Shown: positions 33,126 through 42,750, numbered from the stretch's first letter. The stretch: DNA of 64,000 nucleotides from Nonomuraea angiospora (GCF_014873145.1 NZ_JADBEK010000001.1:8494001-8558000); one strand, 5' to 3'. Numbers and translations: made by a program. Notes: generated from the sequence alone by a model not told the origin.

Positions 33126-34064
33126 TCAGGACGCGTTGAACAGCGCGCTCACCGACTCCCCGTCGTGGATGCGGCGCATGGCCTCGGCCAGAGCGGGCGC
33201 GATCGACAGCACGGTGAGCTTGTCGCTGGGCTTGGGCGACGGCACCGTGTTGGTGCAGACGATCTCCTCGACCTCCGGCAGCGCGCTCAGCCGCTCCACC
33301 GCCCCGCCCGCGAACAGCCCGTGCGTGCAGGCCACCCGCACCGAGCGGGCCCCGCGCTCCCGCAGCCGGTCGAGCAGTTCGATGACCGTGCTGCCCTTGG
33401 CGATCTCGTCGTCCAGGATGATCACGTCCTTGCCCGTGACGTCGCCGATCACGGAGCTGATCACCACGCGGTCGTCGCTGAAGCGCTGCTTGGCGCCCAT
33501 GGCGACGCCCGTGCCGAGCAGGCGGGCGAAGTGGGCGGCCTCCTTGGCGTTGCCGAGGTCGGGGGAGACGACGACCGTGTTCGACAGGTCGTACTGGCGG
33601 AAGTGCGCGGCCAGCTCGCGCAGCGCGTGCAGGTGGTCGACGGGGACGCTGAAGAAGCCGTGCACCTGCGGCGAGTGCAGCGTCATCGCCAGCACCCGGC
33701 TGGCGCCCGCGGCCACCATCAGGTCGGCGACCAGCCGCGCGCCGATCGAGATGCGCGGGGCGTCCTTCTTGTCCGATCTGGCATAGGCGTAATGCGGAAG
33801 GACGACGGTGGTCCGCGCGGCGGACGCGCCCCGCGCCGCGTCCAGCATCAGCAGCAGCTCGACCAGATGCTCCTGCACGGGCGGCACGAGCGGCTGGATG
33901 AGGAACACGTCGCGTTCACGGCAGTTGGCCTGGAGCTGCACTTCGAGGACGTCGTTGGCGAAGCGCTCGATGCGCACCGGGTGGAGTGGCGTGCCCAGCT
34001 GCCGGCAGATCTCTTCAGCCAGCTCAGGATGGGCGCTTCCGCTGAAAACCGTGATGTCTCGCAC
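33126..34064 (-). CDS. prs: Ribose-phosphate diphosphokinase (PRPP synthetase), 312 aa
   Basis: Makes phosphoribosyl diphosphate from ribose 5-phosphate and ATP. N-terminal DITVFSGSAHPELAEEICRQLG, the flexible-loop region YAYARSDKKDAPRISIGARLVADLM, the catalytic VVSPDLGNAKEA and the PRPP-binding DVIILDDEIAKGSTVIELL are present. The loop and PRPP site (DDEIAKGST instead of DDMIDTGGT) differ from housekeeping Prs, so it may be a secondary copy. The GTG start is 9 nt after TATGCT, which again fits a leaderless promoter. Confidence 0.88.
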   Translation of the reverse strand: MRDITVFSGSAHPELAEEICRQLGTPLHPVRIERFANDVLEVQLQANCRERDVFLIQPLVPPVQEHLVELLLMLDAARGASAARTTVVLPHYAYARSDKKDAPRISIGARLVADLMVAAGASRVLAMTLHSPQVHGFFSVPVDHLHALRELAAHFRQYDLSNTVVVSPDLGNAKEAAHFARLLGTGVAMGAKQRFSDDRVVISSVIGDVTGKDVIILDDEIAKGSTVIELLDRLRERGARSVRVACTHGLFAGGAVERLSALPEVEEIVCTNTVPSPKPSDKLTVLSIAPALAEAMRRIHDGESVSALFNAS

Positions 34065-34122
34065 GATTCCGTAAGCATAGCCACCCGACCTCGGCGTTCG
34101 CGTGAGCGACCCGGGGGTCCGG

Positions 34123-34764
34123 TCAGGCGAGCAGCAGATCGGCGGTCAGCTCGTCGAGGCCGGGCAGGACCCGCCAGGCCAGCGCCAGCGCGTCGGGAGC
34201 GGGCGGGTAGTGCGGGTGCGGCACGGCGATCACGCGCATGCCCGCCGCGTGCGCCGAACGCAGCCCGTTGCTCGAGTCCTCCACCGCCACGCACTTGCGC
34301 GGGTCCGCCCCGATCCGCCGGGCGGCCTCCAGATACCCGTCGGGCGCCGGCTTGCCGCGCTCGACCTCCTCGGTCGAGACCGTGGCCGCGAAGCACTCCT
34401 TGAGCTCGGCCGCGTCCAGCACCACGTCGATCAGCGTGCGCGGGGACGAGCTGGCCAGCCCCAGCGTGACGGCGTCGGACAGCCGCCGCACCGTCTCCAC
34501 CGCCCCGGGCATCAGCGGCACCCCGTCGCGGTAGCGGGCGGCCATCTGGTCCACCACGCCCCGCGCGATCTCGTCGGGAGGCATCGACACCCCCAGCGAG
34601 TGCAGGTACGCGGCCCACTCCCCGGTGCTCATGCCCATGAGCCTGGACTGCGTGTCGGGCTGCCAGGTGCCGCCGTGTTCGGCGACGAACGCCCGGCGCA
34701 CCTCCTCCCACACGGGTTCGGAGTCCACCAGCACGCCATCGAGGTCGAACACGCACGCTTCCAT
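34123..34764 (-). CDS. HAD-superfamily phosphatase (beta-phosphoglucomutase/phosphatase-like), 213 aa
   Basis: Motif I VFDLDGVLVDSEP, motif II LGLASSSPRTLI, Lys motif III GKPAPDGYL and motif IV VAVEDSSNGLRSAHAAGM, in the order of subfamily I HAD enzymes with a helical cap between motifs I and II. The signature fits sugar-phosphate phosphatases or beta-phosphoglucomutase relatives. Start ATG 34764; a TTG four codons upstream is less likely. Confidence 0.88.
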   Translation of the reverse strand: MEACVFDLDGVLVDSEPVWEEVRRAFVAEHGGTWQPDTQSRLMGMSTGEWAAYLHSLGVSMPPDEIARGVVDQMAARYRDGVPLMPGAVETVRRLSDAVTLGLASSSPRTLIDVVLDAAELKECFAATVSTEEVERGKPAPDGYLEAARRIGADPRKCVAVEDSSNGLRSAHAAGMRVIAVPHPHYPPAPDALALAWRVLPGLDELTADLLLA

Positions 34765-34885
34765 CCGCCCAGCCAATCACACGGCGTCGAGAAGCCGGGC
34801 CGGTCCTGTCCTTATTGCCCTAGATTCATGCTATTAGGGGTGTTTATTGAGCTATGTGAAGTGATTCCTGGGCACTCGGCTAGGC

Positions 34886-36688
34886 ATGGCAGACCTTCCA
34901 TTTCATGACAAGGACGACTTCGCGGACGCGGACCGCGGGTTCATCGCGAAGCTGAGCCCGGCAGTGATCCAGACTGCGGACGGCCGGGTCATCTGGGACA
35001 ACGACTCCTACGACTTCCTCCAGGGGGAGTGCCCGGCGACGGCCCACCCCAGCCTCTGGCGGCAGGGCCAGCTGTGCGCCAGGCAAGGTCTGTACGAGGT
35101 CACCGAGGGGGTCTACCAGGTACGCGGCCTGGACCTGTCGAACATGACTTTGGTCGAGGGCGAGCGCGGCGTCCTCGTGATCGACCCGCTGATCTCCACG
35201 GAGTGCGCCGCCGCCGCGCTCCGGCTCTACCGCGAGCACCGCGGCGACCGCCCGGTCACCGGCGTGGTCTACACGCACTCGCACGTCGACCACTTCGGCG
35301 GCGTACGCGGCGTCACCGGCGGCGGCGTGCCGATCCTGGCCCCGGAGGGGTTCATGGAGCACGCGGTGTCGGAGAACGTCTACGCGGGCCCCGCCATGAC
35401 CCGCCGGGCCGTCTACATGTACGGCCCCGCCCTGCCCCGCTCGCCCGAGGGCCAGATCGGCTGCGGCCTCGGCATGACCACCTCGACGGGCACCGTGTCG
35501 CTCATCCCGCCCACGACGGAGATCACCCGTACCGGCCAGGAGGAGACCGTCGACGGGATCCGGATGCTCTTCCAGCTCACGCCCGGCACCGAGGCCCCCG
35601 CCGAGATGAACTTCCTCTTCCCCGACCGGCGCGCCCTGTGCCTGGCCGAGAACGCCACGCACAACCAGCACAACATCGTCACCCTGCGCGGCGCCAAGGT
35701 CCGCGACGCCCGCGCCTGGGCGCGCTACCTGAACGAGACCGTCACGCTGTTCGCCGACCGCGCCGAGGTCGCCTTCGCCTCGCACCACTGGCCCACCTGG
35801 GGCCGCGGCGGCATCGTCCGCTTCCTCGAACAGCAGCGGGACATGTACGCGTACCTGCACGACCAGACGCTGCGGCTGCTCAACAAGGGCCTGACCGGGC
35901 CCGAGATCGCCGAGGCCATGCACATGCCGCCCGAACTGGAGCAGGCCTGGCACACGCACGGCTACTACGGCTCGGTCAGCCACAACGTCAAGGCCGTCTA
36001 CCAGCGCTACCTGGGGTGGTTCGACGGGAACCCGGCGCACCTGTGGGAGCACCCGCCGAGGGAGAGCGCCGTCCGGTACGTCGACTGCCTGGGCGGCGGC
36101 TCGGCCGTGGTCGCGTTCGCCAGGCGCTACATCGGCGAGAACGACCTGCGCTTCGCCGCCCAGCTGCTCAACCACGCCGTCTTCGCCGACGAGGGCAACA
36201 AGGAGGCCCGCGACCTGCTCGCCGAGGTCTACACCCGGCTCGGCCACGGCGCCGAGAACGCCGTGTGGCGCAACTTCTACCTCATGGGCGCCCTGGAGCT
36301 GTCCGACGGCATCGTGCCCGCCGCCGTGGACACCACCACCTCGCTCGACCTGCTCGCCGCGCTGTCCGTGGAGCAGATCTTCGACTCGCTCGCCATCCGC
36401 GTGGACGGGCCGCGCGCCTGGCACGAGCGGCTGTCGATCGACTGGCACCTGACCGACCTGGGGGAGCGGTACCGTACGACGCTCTCGAACGGCGCGCTCA
36501 TCCAGCAGCGCGACCCCGCGGACGAGAGCGCCGACCTGACGCTCCGGCTGACCAAGGACCAGCTCGTCGGGCTGCTGGCGGGCAAGGGCGTCGGGGGCGT
36601 GGAGCGCGAGGGGGACACGGGGGCGCTGCAGCGGCTGGTCGCGGTCCTCGACCACGCGACACCCGACTTCGCCATCGTCACGGCCTGA
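34886..36688 (+). CDS. Alkyl sulfatase, SdsA1/YjcS-like metallo-beta-lactamase fold, 600 aa
   Basis: Hydrolyses primary alkyl sulfates such as SDS in characterised relatives. The binuclear zinc site is in VVYTHSHVDHFGGVRG (about residue 130), and later metal and active-site segments include MNFLFPDRRALCLAENATHNQHNI and FASHHWPTWG. A dimerisation domain (about 390-480) and a C-terminal SCP2-like domain (about 490-600) follow, with family-typical DLTLRLTKDQLVGLLAG. No secretion signal is visible. AT-rich upstream DNA probably holds the promoter. Confidence 0.93.
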   Translation: MADLPFHDKDDFADADRGFIAKLSPAVIQTADGRVIWDNDSYDFLQGECPATAHPSLWRQGQLCARQGLYEVTEGVYQVRGLDLSNMTLVEGERGVLVIDPLISTECAAAALRLYREHRGDRPVTGVVYTHSHVDHFGGVRGVTGGGVPILAPEGFMEHAVSENVYAGPAMTRRAVYMYGPALPRSPEGQIGCGLGMTTSTGTVSLIPPTTEITRTGQEETVDGIRMLFQLTPGTEAPAEMNFLFPDRRALCLAENATHNQHNIVTLRGAKVRDARAWARYLNETVTLFADRAEVAFASHHWPTWGRGGIVRFLEQQRDMYAYLHDQTLRLLNKGLTGPEIAEAMHMPPELEQAWHTHGYYGSVSHNVKAVYQRYLGWFDGNPAHLWEHPPRESAVRYVDCLGGGSAVVAFARRYIGENDLRFAAQLLNHAVFADEGNKEARDLLAEVYTRLGHGAENAVWRNFYLMGALELSDGIVPAAVDTTTSLDLLAALSVEQIFDSLAIRVDGPRAWHERLSIDWHLTDLGERYRTTLSNGALIQQRDPADESADLTLRLTKDQLVGLLAGKGVGGVEREGDTGALQRLVAVLDHATPDFAIVTA

Positions 36689-36719
36689 TCCTTCGCCGAG
36701 CCATCGTCACGGCCTGATC
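36671..36719. repeat. 20-bp direct repeat at the tail-to-tail junction of the sulfatase and the orphan membrane gene
   Basis: GCCATCGTCACGGCCTGATC occurs at 36671-36690 and 36700-36719. The first copy contains the sulfatase stop, the second contains the stop of the opposite-strand gene. A small duplication has copied the 3' end of the sulfatase into the neighbour's end. Confidence 0.85.
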
Positions 36720-37207
36720 GGGGACTCCTGCTCGGGCCGTTCGACCTCGCGGCGCAGCGCCTTGCAGGCCAACGCCTTGCAGGCCAGCGCCAGCATCGTC
36801 ACCACCGCGGCCCCGACGCTCGGCCCGAGCACCAGCGGCAGGGTCAGCTCACCGGCGTGCCACACCGCCGCCAGGATCGCCGCCGAGGTCAGCACCGCCA
36901 CCCCGAACATCGCCCCCCACAGCGGCAGCACGTCCAGGTACGCGAACAGCAGCGGGAACGCCAGCCACACGAACGGCGGCGCCGCCACCGCCAGCACCAC
37001 CCATCCGGCCGTCACGAGCCCGAGCCACACGCCCCGCCGGACCCCGGACATCATCGGACCGGCGGCATAGGCGACGCCGAGCACGAGCCCCCCGACGGCC
37101 ACGGCCACCCGGTCCTCGCGCAGCGAGCTCACCGCGGCGGGCACGAGAAGCCCGCAGGCCGTGGCATGCACCGCCCACCGCAGCAACCGCGACGGAATGT
37201 CCATCAT
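36707..37207 (-). pseudogene. Orphan membrane domain of a NarL-type histidine kinase, 166 aa
   Basis: Five to six membrane helices ordered as in actinobacterial NarL-type kinases (PPFVWLAFPLLFAYLDVLPLWGAMFG, then LTLPLVLGPSVGAAVVTML). In intact relatives a dimerisation helix with ERERLAREIHD would follow. Here the reading frame ends shortly after CKALACKALRREVERPEQE, so the HisKA_3 and ATPase domains are missing. A 15-bp duplication creates the ACKALACKAL repeat. The end of the gene coincides with the 20-bp repeat shared with the sulfatase, which suggests a deletion rather than a natural small protein. No response regulator is adjacent. Confidence 0.6.
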
Positions 37208-37241
37208 TACTCACCAAGAGTAACCTCAGGATCCGGCGCCG

Positions 37242-38651
37242 TCACGCCTCGCGGCGCCGCCCGGCGAAGGTGGTGATCAGGAGGTACAGCAGCCCGGCCA
37301 GCACGAGGGCGATGACCACGCCGATGTTCGCCCCGGCGAACGTGCCCGCCTTCATCCCGTCACTCATCAGGAAGCCGACGATCCTGGCGATGTTCGGGTC
37401 GCTCGACGTGATCAGCCCGAGGCCCACGACCGAGGCCACGACCAGCGACACCAGTCCGGCCCAGTTGAGCGCGGGCGCGCCCGGCCGCAGCAGCCGCTCG
37501 TCGTACGACCTGCCGCCCGCGCGCAGCCGCCACATGTCCACCAGGAAGATCGCCACCCAGGCCGCCATCACGACCCCGATGATCGCCAGGAACGCCTGGA
37601 AGGTGGCGAGGAAGCTGCTGGACACGAACAGCAGGTAGTAGCCGCCGAGCACCATGAGCAGGCCGTCGATCAGCACCGCGTAGTGCCGCCTGACCGGCAC
37701 GCCGAGCGCCAGCATCGACAGCCCGGACGAGTAGATGTCCATGATCGCCCCGGCCAGGAAGCCGCCGATGGCGGTCAGCAGGTACGGCAGTAAGAACCAG
37801 GTCGGCAGCGCCTGGGCCAGCGCGCCCACCGGGTCGCCCCCGGCGGTCTTGGCCAGGTTGGGGTCGCCGCCCGTCAGCAGCACGCCGAACACGAGCAGCA
37901 CCATGGGCGGCACCGCGCCCCCCAGCGTCGTCCACAGCGCCACCGATCTCGCCCGGGAGTTCGCGGGCAGGTAGCGGGAGTAGTCGGCGCCGCAGTTGAC
38001 CCAGCCCAGGCCCAGCAGCGTCATGGCGAAGACGACCCCGCCGACCCACTCGCCGGGGCCCGCGCCGCCGTTCAGCGACCCGCCGAGCTTCGGCAGCATG
38101 AGGGCCATGTAGACGACGGTCAGCACGACGAACGCGTACGTCAGGTACCGCTGGACCGCCATGATCAGGGCGTGGCCGTACACGCCGACCGCGATCACCA
38201 CGACGGCCGCGACGGCGAAGCACACGGCGGTGGCCGTGGTGGCGGGGACGCCGGGCGCGAGCCGCCCCAGGATCGCCGCGCCGCTCTGCGCGGAGAGCGT
38301 GACGAGCACGATCTCCCAGCCGACGTTCGAGATGTAGGAGAAGACGGCGGGCAGCTTGTTCCCCTGGTAGCCGAACGGCGCCCGCCCCAGCGTCATCGTC
38401 GGCACGCCCGACCGCGTCCCCGCGACCGCGACCAGGCCCACCAGCAGGAACGACAGCGCGTACCCGACCGCCCCGGCGACGATCGCGGGGATCACGCCCA
38501 GGCCGAGACCGACCATGTAGACGCCGAAGGCGACACCGAACAGGGAGAGGTTGGAGCCGGCCCACGGCCAGAAGAGATCCCCCGGCCGGCCGCGCCGCTC
38601 GGCCTCGGGGACCGCGTTGATGCCGTTCTGCTCGACGGTCATCGTGTCCAT
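37242..38651 (-). CDS. NCS1-family nucleobase/cytosine permease, 469 aa
   Basis: Twelve-helix purine-cytosine permease. Landmarks are LFWPWAGSNLSLFGVAFGVY in TM1, GVPTMTLGRAPFGYQGN in the loop before TM3, and a TM6 region containing GWVNCGADYSRYLP that is typical of NCS1 cytosine permeases. It would import cytosine, a purine or a hydantoin-like compound. Divergent from an MFS gene, 67 bp between starts. Confidence 0.88.
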   Translation of the reverse strand: MDTMTVEQNGINAVPEAERRGRPGDLFWPWAGSNLSLFGVAFGVYMVGLGLGVIPAIVAGAVGYALSFLLVGLVAVAGTRSGVPTMTLGRAPFGYQGNKLPAVFSYISNVGWEIVLVTLSAQSGAAILGRLAPGVPATTATAVCFAVAAVVVIAVGVYGHALIMAVQRYLTYAFVVLTVVYMALMLPKLGGSLNGGAGPGEWVGGVVFAMTLLGLGWVNCGADYSRYLPANSRARSVALWTTLGGAVPPMVLLVFGVLLTGGDPNLAKTAGGDPVGALAQALPTWFLLPYLLTAIGGFLAGAIMDIYSSGLSMLALGVPVRRHYAVLIDGLLMVLGGYYLLFVSSSFLATFQAFLAIIGVVMAAWVAIFLVDMWRLRAGGRSYDERLLRPGAPALNWAGLVSLVVASVVGLGLITSSDPNIARIVGFLMSDGMKAGTFAGANIGVVIALVLAGLLYLLITTFAGRRREA

Positions 38652-38718
38652 GATCGGACGTTACTCGCCCCATACCCGGTAAGAGAACCCTTGGAGGGGC
38701 GATGACAATCTGGATGGC

Positions 38719-40110
38719 ATGAGCGCGGAGACCGGGTTCGGCAGGCGGCGGCAGGCACTGGGCGTGTGCCTGGTGTCGGCGTTCATGACGGGTCTGGACG
38801 TGAGCATCGTCAACGTGGCGCTGCCGTCGATCCGCGCCGGCCTGCAGGCGACGGAGGACGGCCTGCAGTGGACGGTCTCCGGCTACGCGCTGACGTTCGG
38901 CCTGCTGCTGGTCCCGGCCGGGCGCATGGGGGACGCCAGGAGCCGCAGGACGCTGTTCATGTGGGGCGTGGCGCTGTTCACGCTCGCCAGCGCGGCGTGC
39001 GGCTTCGCCTGGGACATGAAGGTGCTGATCGCGGCCAGGCTCGTGCAGGGCATGGCGGCCGGGACGGTGAACCCGCAGGTGTCGGGGCTGATCCAGCAGA
39101 TGTTCGAGCGGCACGAGCGGGGCCGGGCGTTCGGCGCGCTGGGCGCCACCATCGGCCTGTCCACGGCCGCCGGGCCGCTGATCGGCGGCGCCCTCGTCAC
39201 CCTGTCCGGGCCCGAGCTGGGGTGGCGGTGGGTGTTCCTGGTGAACGTGCCGATCGGACTGGCCCTGCTGCCGCTGGCCTGGCGGGTCCTGCCGGCCCCG
39301 CGGCAGGACGTGTCGCGGCGGCCCGAGAGCATGGACCCGGTGGGCGTGCTCCTCCTGGGCGTCGGGGTGGCGGGCCTGCTGCTGCCCTTCATCCAGCGCC
39401 ACCAGTGGGAGGGGAACGCCAAATGGCTGATCATCCCCGCCTCGCTCCTGATCCTGGGCGGTTTCGTGACGTGGGAGCGGTTCTACCGCCGCGAGCCTCT
39501 CGTGGACCTGGCGCTGTTCAGGAAACGCTCCTATCGCCTCGGCACGGCCATTGGGCTGTTCTACTTCGCCGGGTTCACCGGCATCTTCTTCATCTTCACC
39601 CTGTACCTGCAGAGCGGCCTCCATTACAGCCCCCTGCTGGCGGGCCTGTCGATCACGCCGTTCGCCCTCGGCTCGGCCTCGGCCAGCGTGGTGGGCGGGC
39701 GGGTGGTGTCCCGCGCGGGGCGCCGCGTGGTGGTCATCGGCCTGCTCACGGTGATCGCCGGCCTGTCGGCGACCATGGCCGCCACCGCGCTGGTGCCCGG
39801 ACCCGGCGCGGGCCTGGCCACCGCCCTGCCCCTGCTGGTCGCGGGCATCGGCAGCGGCCTGGTCATCTCACCCAACCAGGCCATCACCCTGTCGGAGGTG
39901 CCGCCCGAGGGCGGCGGGAGCGCGGCGGGGGTCCTGCAGACGGGCCAGCGGCTGGGCTCGGCGATCGGCATCGCGACGGCCGGCTCCACCTTCTTCGGCG
40001 CGCTCGGCACGGACTGGGCGACCGCCTTCCGTCACGGCCTGCTGGTGATCCTGCTGTTCATCGTCATCTCCCTGTCGGCCGCCGCGTACGACCTCGCCCG
40101 CCCGAGTTAG
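38719..40110 (+). CDS. MFS exporter, DHA2 (EmrB/QacA) type, 463 aa
   Basis: Fourteen-helix proton-driven drug exporter. TM1 SAFMTGLDVSIVNVALPSI carries the D-S-IVNVALP hallmark, followed by GRMGDARSRRTLF in loop 2-3 and GATIGLSTAAGPLIGGALV (motif C) in TM5. The last helices end in AAYDLARPS. Not adjacent to a regulator of its own. Substrate unknown. Confidence 0.9.
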   Translation: MSAETGFGRRRQALGVCLVSAFMTGLDVSIVNVALPSIRAGLQATEDGLQWTVSGYALTFGLLLVPAGRMGDARSRRTLFMWGVALFTLASAACGFAWDMKVLIAARLVQGMAAGTVNPQVSGLIQQMFERHERGRAFGALGATIGLSTAAGPLIGGALVTLSGPELGWRWVFLVNVPIGLALLPLAWRVLPAPRQDVSRRPESMDPVGVLLLGVGVAGLLLPFIQRHQWEGNAKWLIIPASLLILGGFVTWERFYRREPLVDLALFRKRSYRLGTAIGLFYFAGFTGIFFIFTLYLQSGLHYSPLLAGLSITPFALGSASASVVGGRVVSRAGRRVVVIGLLTVIAGLSATMAATALVPGPGAGLATALPLLVAGIGSGLVISPNQAITLSEVPPEGGGSAAGVLQTGQRLGSAIGIATAGSTFFGALGTDWATAFRHGLLVILLFIVISLSAAAYDLARPS

Positions 40111-40223
40111 CACCTCCGCTCGGGACCCCTCCCGACGCGTGGCCTGTAGAAAGGTCTTACCCCCTGCGGCCGGGCCACGTGAGCACGGCGTACCGGGCCG
40201 CAACAGCCGACGAAAGGGAGACC

Positions 40224-40589
40224 ATGCACCCCCTGAAGGCCATCACCGCCCTGACCCTCGCCTGCGCGCTGGTCGCGACGCCGGTCCCGGCCGCTGCTGC
40301 TGCCGGACCGAACCTGCGGGCCTGCTACGACGGGAAGTGTAAGTTCACGTTCACGAGGGCCGTGAGCTTCCGCGTCTCCAGCACGTACGGCCTCGGCAGG
40401 GTGTACGTCTCCAAGCAGCACGTGGGCGGCATCTTCGACCAGGACATGGTCGTCGTGCGCGCCCCCGGCCTCAGCTCGTCCCTGGGGGAGGGCGCCAGAG
40501 GGGAGTTCCGGCACGGGAAAAAGCGCACCCTCAACTTCCGCGTGCTCTCGATCACCGACCAGGGGGCGACGATCCGTTTCGAAGGCTGA
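40224..40589 (+). CDS. Small secreted protein, 121 aa
   Basis: Signal peptide MHPLKAITALTLACALVATPVPAAAAA with cleavage near AAA-GPN. The mature protein is about 95 residues, with one conserved-looking pair of cysteines (ACYDGKCKFTF) close to its N-terminus that could form a disulfide, and a beta-rich pattern after it. It resembles short exported actinomycete proteins of unknown role. AAAGGGAG lies 5 nt before the ATG. Confidence 0.75.
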   Translation: MHPLKAITALTLACALVATPVPAAAAAGPNLRACYDGKCKFTFTRAVSFRVSSTYGLGRVYVSKQHVGGIFDQDMVVVRAPGLSSSLGEGARGEFRHGKKRTLNFRVLSITDQGATIRFEG

Positions 40590-40686
40590 CCGCCAACGGG
40601 CCGCGCCGAACACCGGACCTCATCACCGGCCGCTCCCCGCCCCCAGGCTAGGCTTCGGCGCAGGCTGGGAAGGCGGGGTGGGCACC

Positions 40687-41112
40687 ATGAGGGCGAGGTT
40701 GCGGAGGTTGCTCGCGGGCGGGCGGGAGTTCGTGTGGAAGGGCGAGCTCCACCACGTGTCCGGCGGGCGCGACTGCCACAGGTGCGTCCGCCTGCGGGTC
40801 TGGGGCGCCGGGAAGAACAGCCGCGTGCTCCAGGCGGACCTGCTGTCGACGGCGGTCCTGCCGTGGGGCTGCGCGAGCGACAACTCCTACCCGACCCCGA
40901 AGGACGTGCGGGAGGTCATCGACCATGCGCTGAGGCGTGGCTGGGACCCTGACGCCGCCGGCGGGGTCTTCTTCCTGGGCGAGGACGAGCACGCCGCCGG
41001 GTTCGAGCTGACCGGTTTCCTCCTCACCGACCGCCTCAGAGACGAGGGGGCGCCGGACCCGACCGCCCGCGTGCTCAGCGCCTTCCAGCGCGCGACCGGC
41101 TCACCGCCCTAG
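40687..41112 (+). CDS. Hypothetical cytosolic protein, 141 aa
   Basis: No family is recognised. The protein has a basic N-terminus (MRARLRRLLAGGREFVW), a CHRCVRLRV motif that might bind metal, and a DVREVIDHALRRGWDP helix, features seen in small actinomycete orphans. The ATG at 40687 is preceded by GGAAGGCGGG. TAGGCT at 40649-40654 may be its -10. Confidence 0.6.
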   Translation: MRARLRRLLAGGREFVWKGELHHVSGGRDCHRCVRLRVWGAGKNSRVLQADLLSTAVLPWGCASDNSYPTPKDVREVIDHALRRGWDPDAAGGVFFLGEDEHAAGFELTGFLLTDRLRDEGAPDPTARVLSAFQRATGSPP

Positions 41113-41323
41113 CGCCGTCTCCGCCACGCGGCCGCGAAGGGGATCGGGTGTACCTGAAAGAAGGGACGCCATGCCGTGTCTCCACCTCGTACCAGGCGAT
41201 CGGCTGGACCGGCGAACGACCTCGACTGCCCGCACACCGGGACTGACCCGCTCGTCGCCGCCTCCTGGAGTGCCGTGGCCTCCGAACCCCGAAGGCCACG
41301 GTCACAGCGTTAGCCTCGTGATC

Positions 41324-41812
41324 GTGACGACCAGAAACTCGCACTGCTCCTTCTGCGGCACGGCGTACGTCCCGGACCAGGAGTGGCCGCGGACCTGCGC
41401 CGGCTGCGGCAACACCAGCTACCTCAACCCGCTGCCCGTCGCCGTGATGGTGCTGCCGGTGGACGAGGGGCTGCTCGTGATCCGCCGTGACGTCGAGCCG
41501 CATCGCGGGGAGCTCGCCCTGCCCGGCGGCTTCATCGACCTGGGCGAATCCTGGCAGCAGGCGGCCGCTCGGGAGCTTCGGGAGGAGACGGGCATCCTCG
41601 TCGAGGCGGCCGACGTCCGGCTGTTCGACGTGCTCAGCGCTCCCGACGGCACGGTGCTGATCTTCGGGTTGGGGCCGCGTACGAGCTCGGCCGCCCTCCC
41701 GCCGGTGACGGCCACGGCCGAAACGACGGAGTGGCTGGTGATCGACGAGCCGCGGGAACTGGCGTTCCCGCTGCACACGCGGATCGTGGCGGAGTACTTC
41801 ACCACGAATTGA
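41324..41812 (+). CDS. Nudix hydrolase with N-terminal zinc ribbon, 162 aa
   Basis: Two CxxC pairs (HCSFCGTAY and TCAGCGN) form a zinc ribbon. The Nudix box GGFIDLGESWQQAAARELREETGI (about residues 68-90) matches GX5EX7REUXEEXGU. The architecture resembles NudC-like or ADP-ribose pyrophosphatases; the substrate is unknown. GTG 41324 is supported by TAGCCT (41311-41316) 7 nt upstream and by the position of the zinc ribbon at the N-terminus. A start at 41171 would add unrelated sequence. Confidence 0.85.
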   Translation: MTTRNSHCSFCGTAYVPDQEWPRTCAGCGNTSYLNPLPVAVMVLPVDEGLLVIRRDVEPHRGELALPGGFIDLGESWQQAAARELREETGILVEAADVRLFDVLSAPDGTVLIFGLGPRTSSAALPPVTATAETTEWLVIDEPRELAFPLHTRIVAEYFTTN

Positions 41813-41819
41813 CCATCGG

Positions 41820-42716
41820 TCAGCCCGTACGCGTCCAGAAGTCATGGGGGTGACGGCCGGGCCGGAAACCCTGCGCCTCGACCATGGCCGTCGCCTCGTC
41901 GAAGCGGTGCGCGATCCCGGTCGGGTCGTGGGCATCGCTGCCGAAGGCGACCGCGTCCCCGCCTTCGTCGCGCCACCAGCGGACGATCTCGGGATGGAGC
42001 GGCCCCCGCGTGTTGACCTCCAGAGCCCGGCCGCTGTCGGCGAGCACGCGCAAGGCATGACGGAACTCGTCCTGGAACGCGTTCGGATCGTACGGCCCGG
42101 CCTGCGCAGGCCAGTAGCGAAGCGGGTAGTCGATGTGGGCGAGCACCGTGAAGGCGTCCGAGCTCTTGATCAGGCGAGGGATCTCGGCCAGGTAGTCCCG
42201 GACCACCTCCGCGGCCGGCCGCTGACGGTACAGGTATGGCGGTTCGGAGAACTGCCGCCCCACCGGCAGGCAGTGCAGCGAACCGAGCACCCGGTCGAAC
42301 TGCCCGGCGTCGAGCAGGTTCGCGACCTCGTCGGCGTACCAATGCGGTTCGCCCAATTCCACCCCGGTGATGATGCGCAGGCCCGGAAACCGATCGCGGC
42401 AGCGCCGCACGCACTCCAGATATCCCTCGGAATCGAATCGCGGCGGAGCCAGCGTCCCCGTCAGCGTCCCGGCCGGCGTTCCAGCCGGCGTGACGAACGG
42501 CTTTAGCTGCGCGTATTCGTCGAGGTCGTCGGCATGGACCACCGAGGCCGTGAAGTCCACGTGCTCGGTGAACGCGACCGCGGGCAGCCCTGACTCCACC
42601 GCCCGCGCGCAGGTCCGCTCCATCGACCCGCCCGGCGCATCCCACGACCACTCGCTGTGAACATGATTGTCCGCAGGCAGCCCCACAACCCCGTCCTCTC
42701 CACCGGTCCTTTGCAC
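41820..42716 (-). CDS. PHP-domain phosphoesterase (histidinol-phosphatase-like), 298 aa
   Basis: PHP fold with metal-binding clusters: ADNHVHSEWSWDA near the N-terminus, TEHVDF, ITGVELGEPHW, VLAHIDYPLR and FGSDAHDPTGI near the end, in the order of histidinol phosphatase HisK. A short PAGTPAGTLTGT stretch is a local duplication. The start is uncertain: GTG 42716 is the longest, but GTG 42686 has GGAGAGG 8 nt upstream and keeps the whole PHP domain. No histidine genes are adjacent. Confidence 0.82.
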   Translation of the reverse strand: MQRTGGEDGVVGLPADNHVHSEWSWDAPGGSMERTCARAVESGLPAVAFTEHVDFTASVVHADDLDEYAQLKPFVTPAGTPAGTLTGTLAPPRFDSEGYLECVRRCRDRFPGLRIITGVELGEPHWYADEVANLLDAGQFDRVLGSLHCLPVGRQFSEPPYLYRQRPAAEVVRDYLAEIPRLIKSSDAFTVLAHIDYPLRYWPAQAGPYDPNAFQDEFRHALRVLADSGRALEVNTRGPLHPEIVRWWRDEGGDAVAFGSDAHDPTGIAHRFDEATAMVEAQGFRPGRHPHDFWTRTG

Positions 42717-42750
42717 CGTCTCTTATCGTGCGCGCCCTTCGGCCGGCCGG

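Noticed and set aside
40623..40883. Minus-strand frames over the 141-aa hypothetical gene
   Set aside because: No start context or domain; they are shadows of the + strand gene with a good ribosome site.
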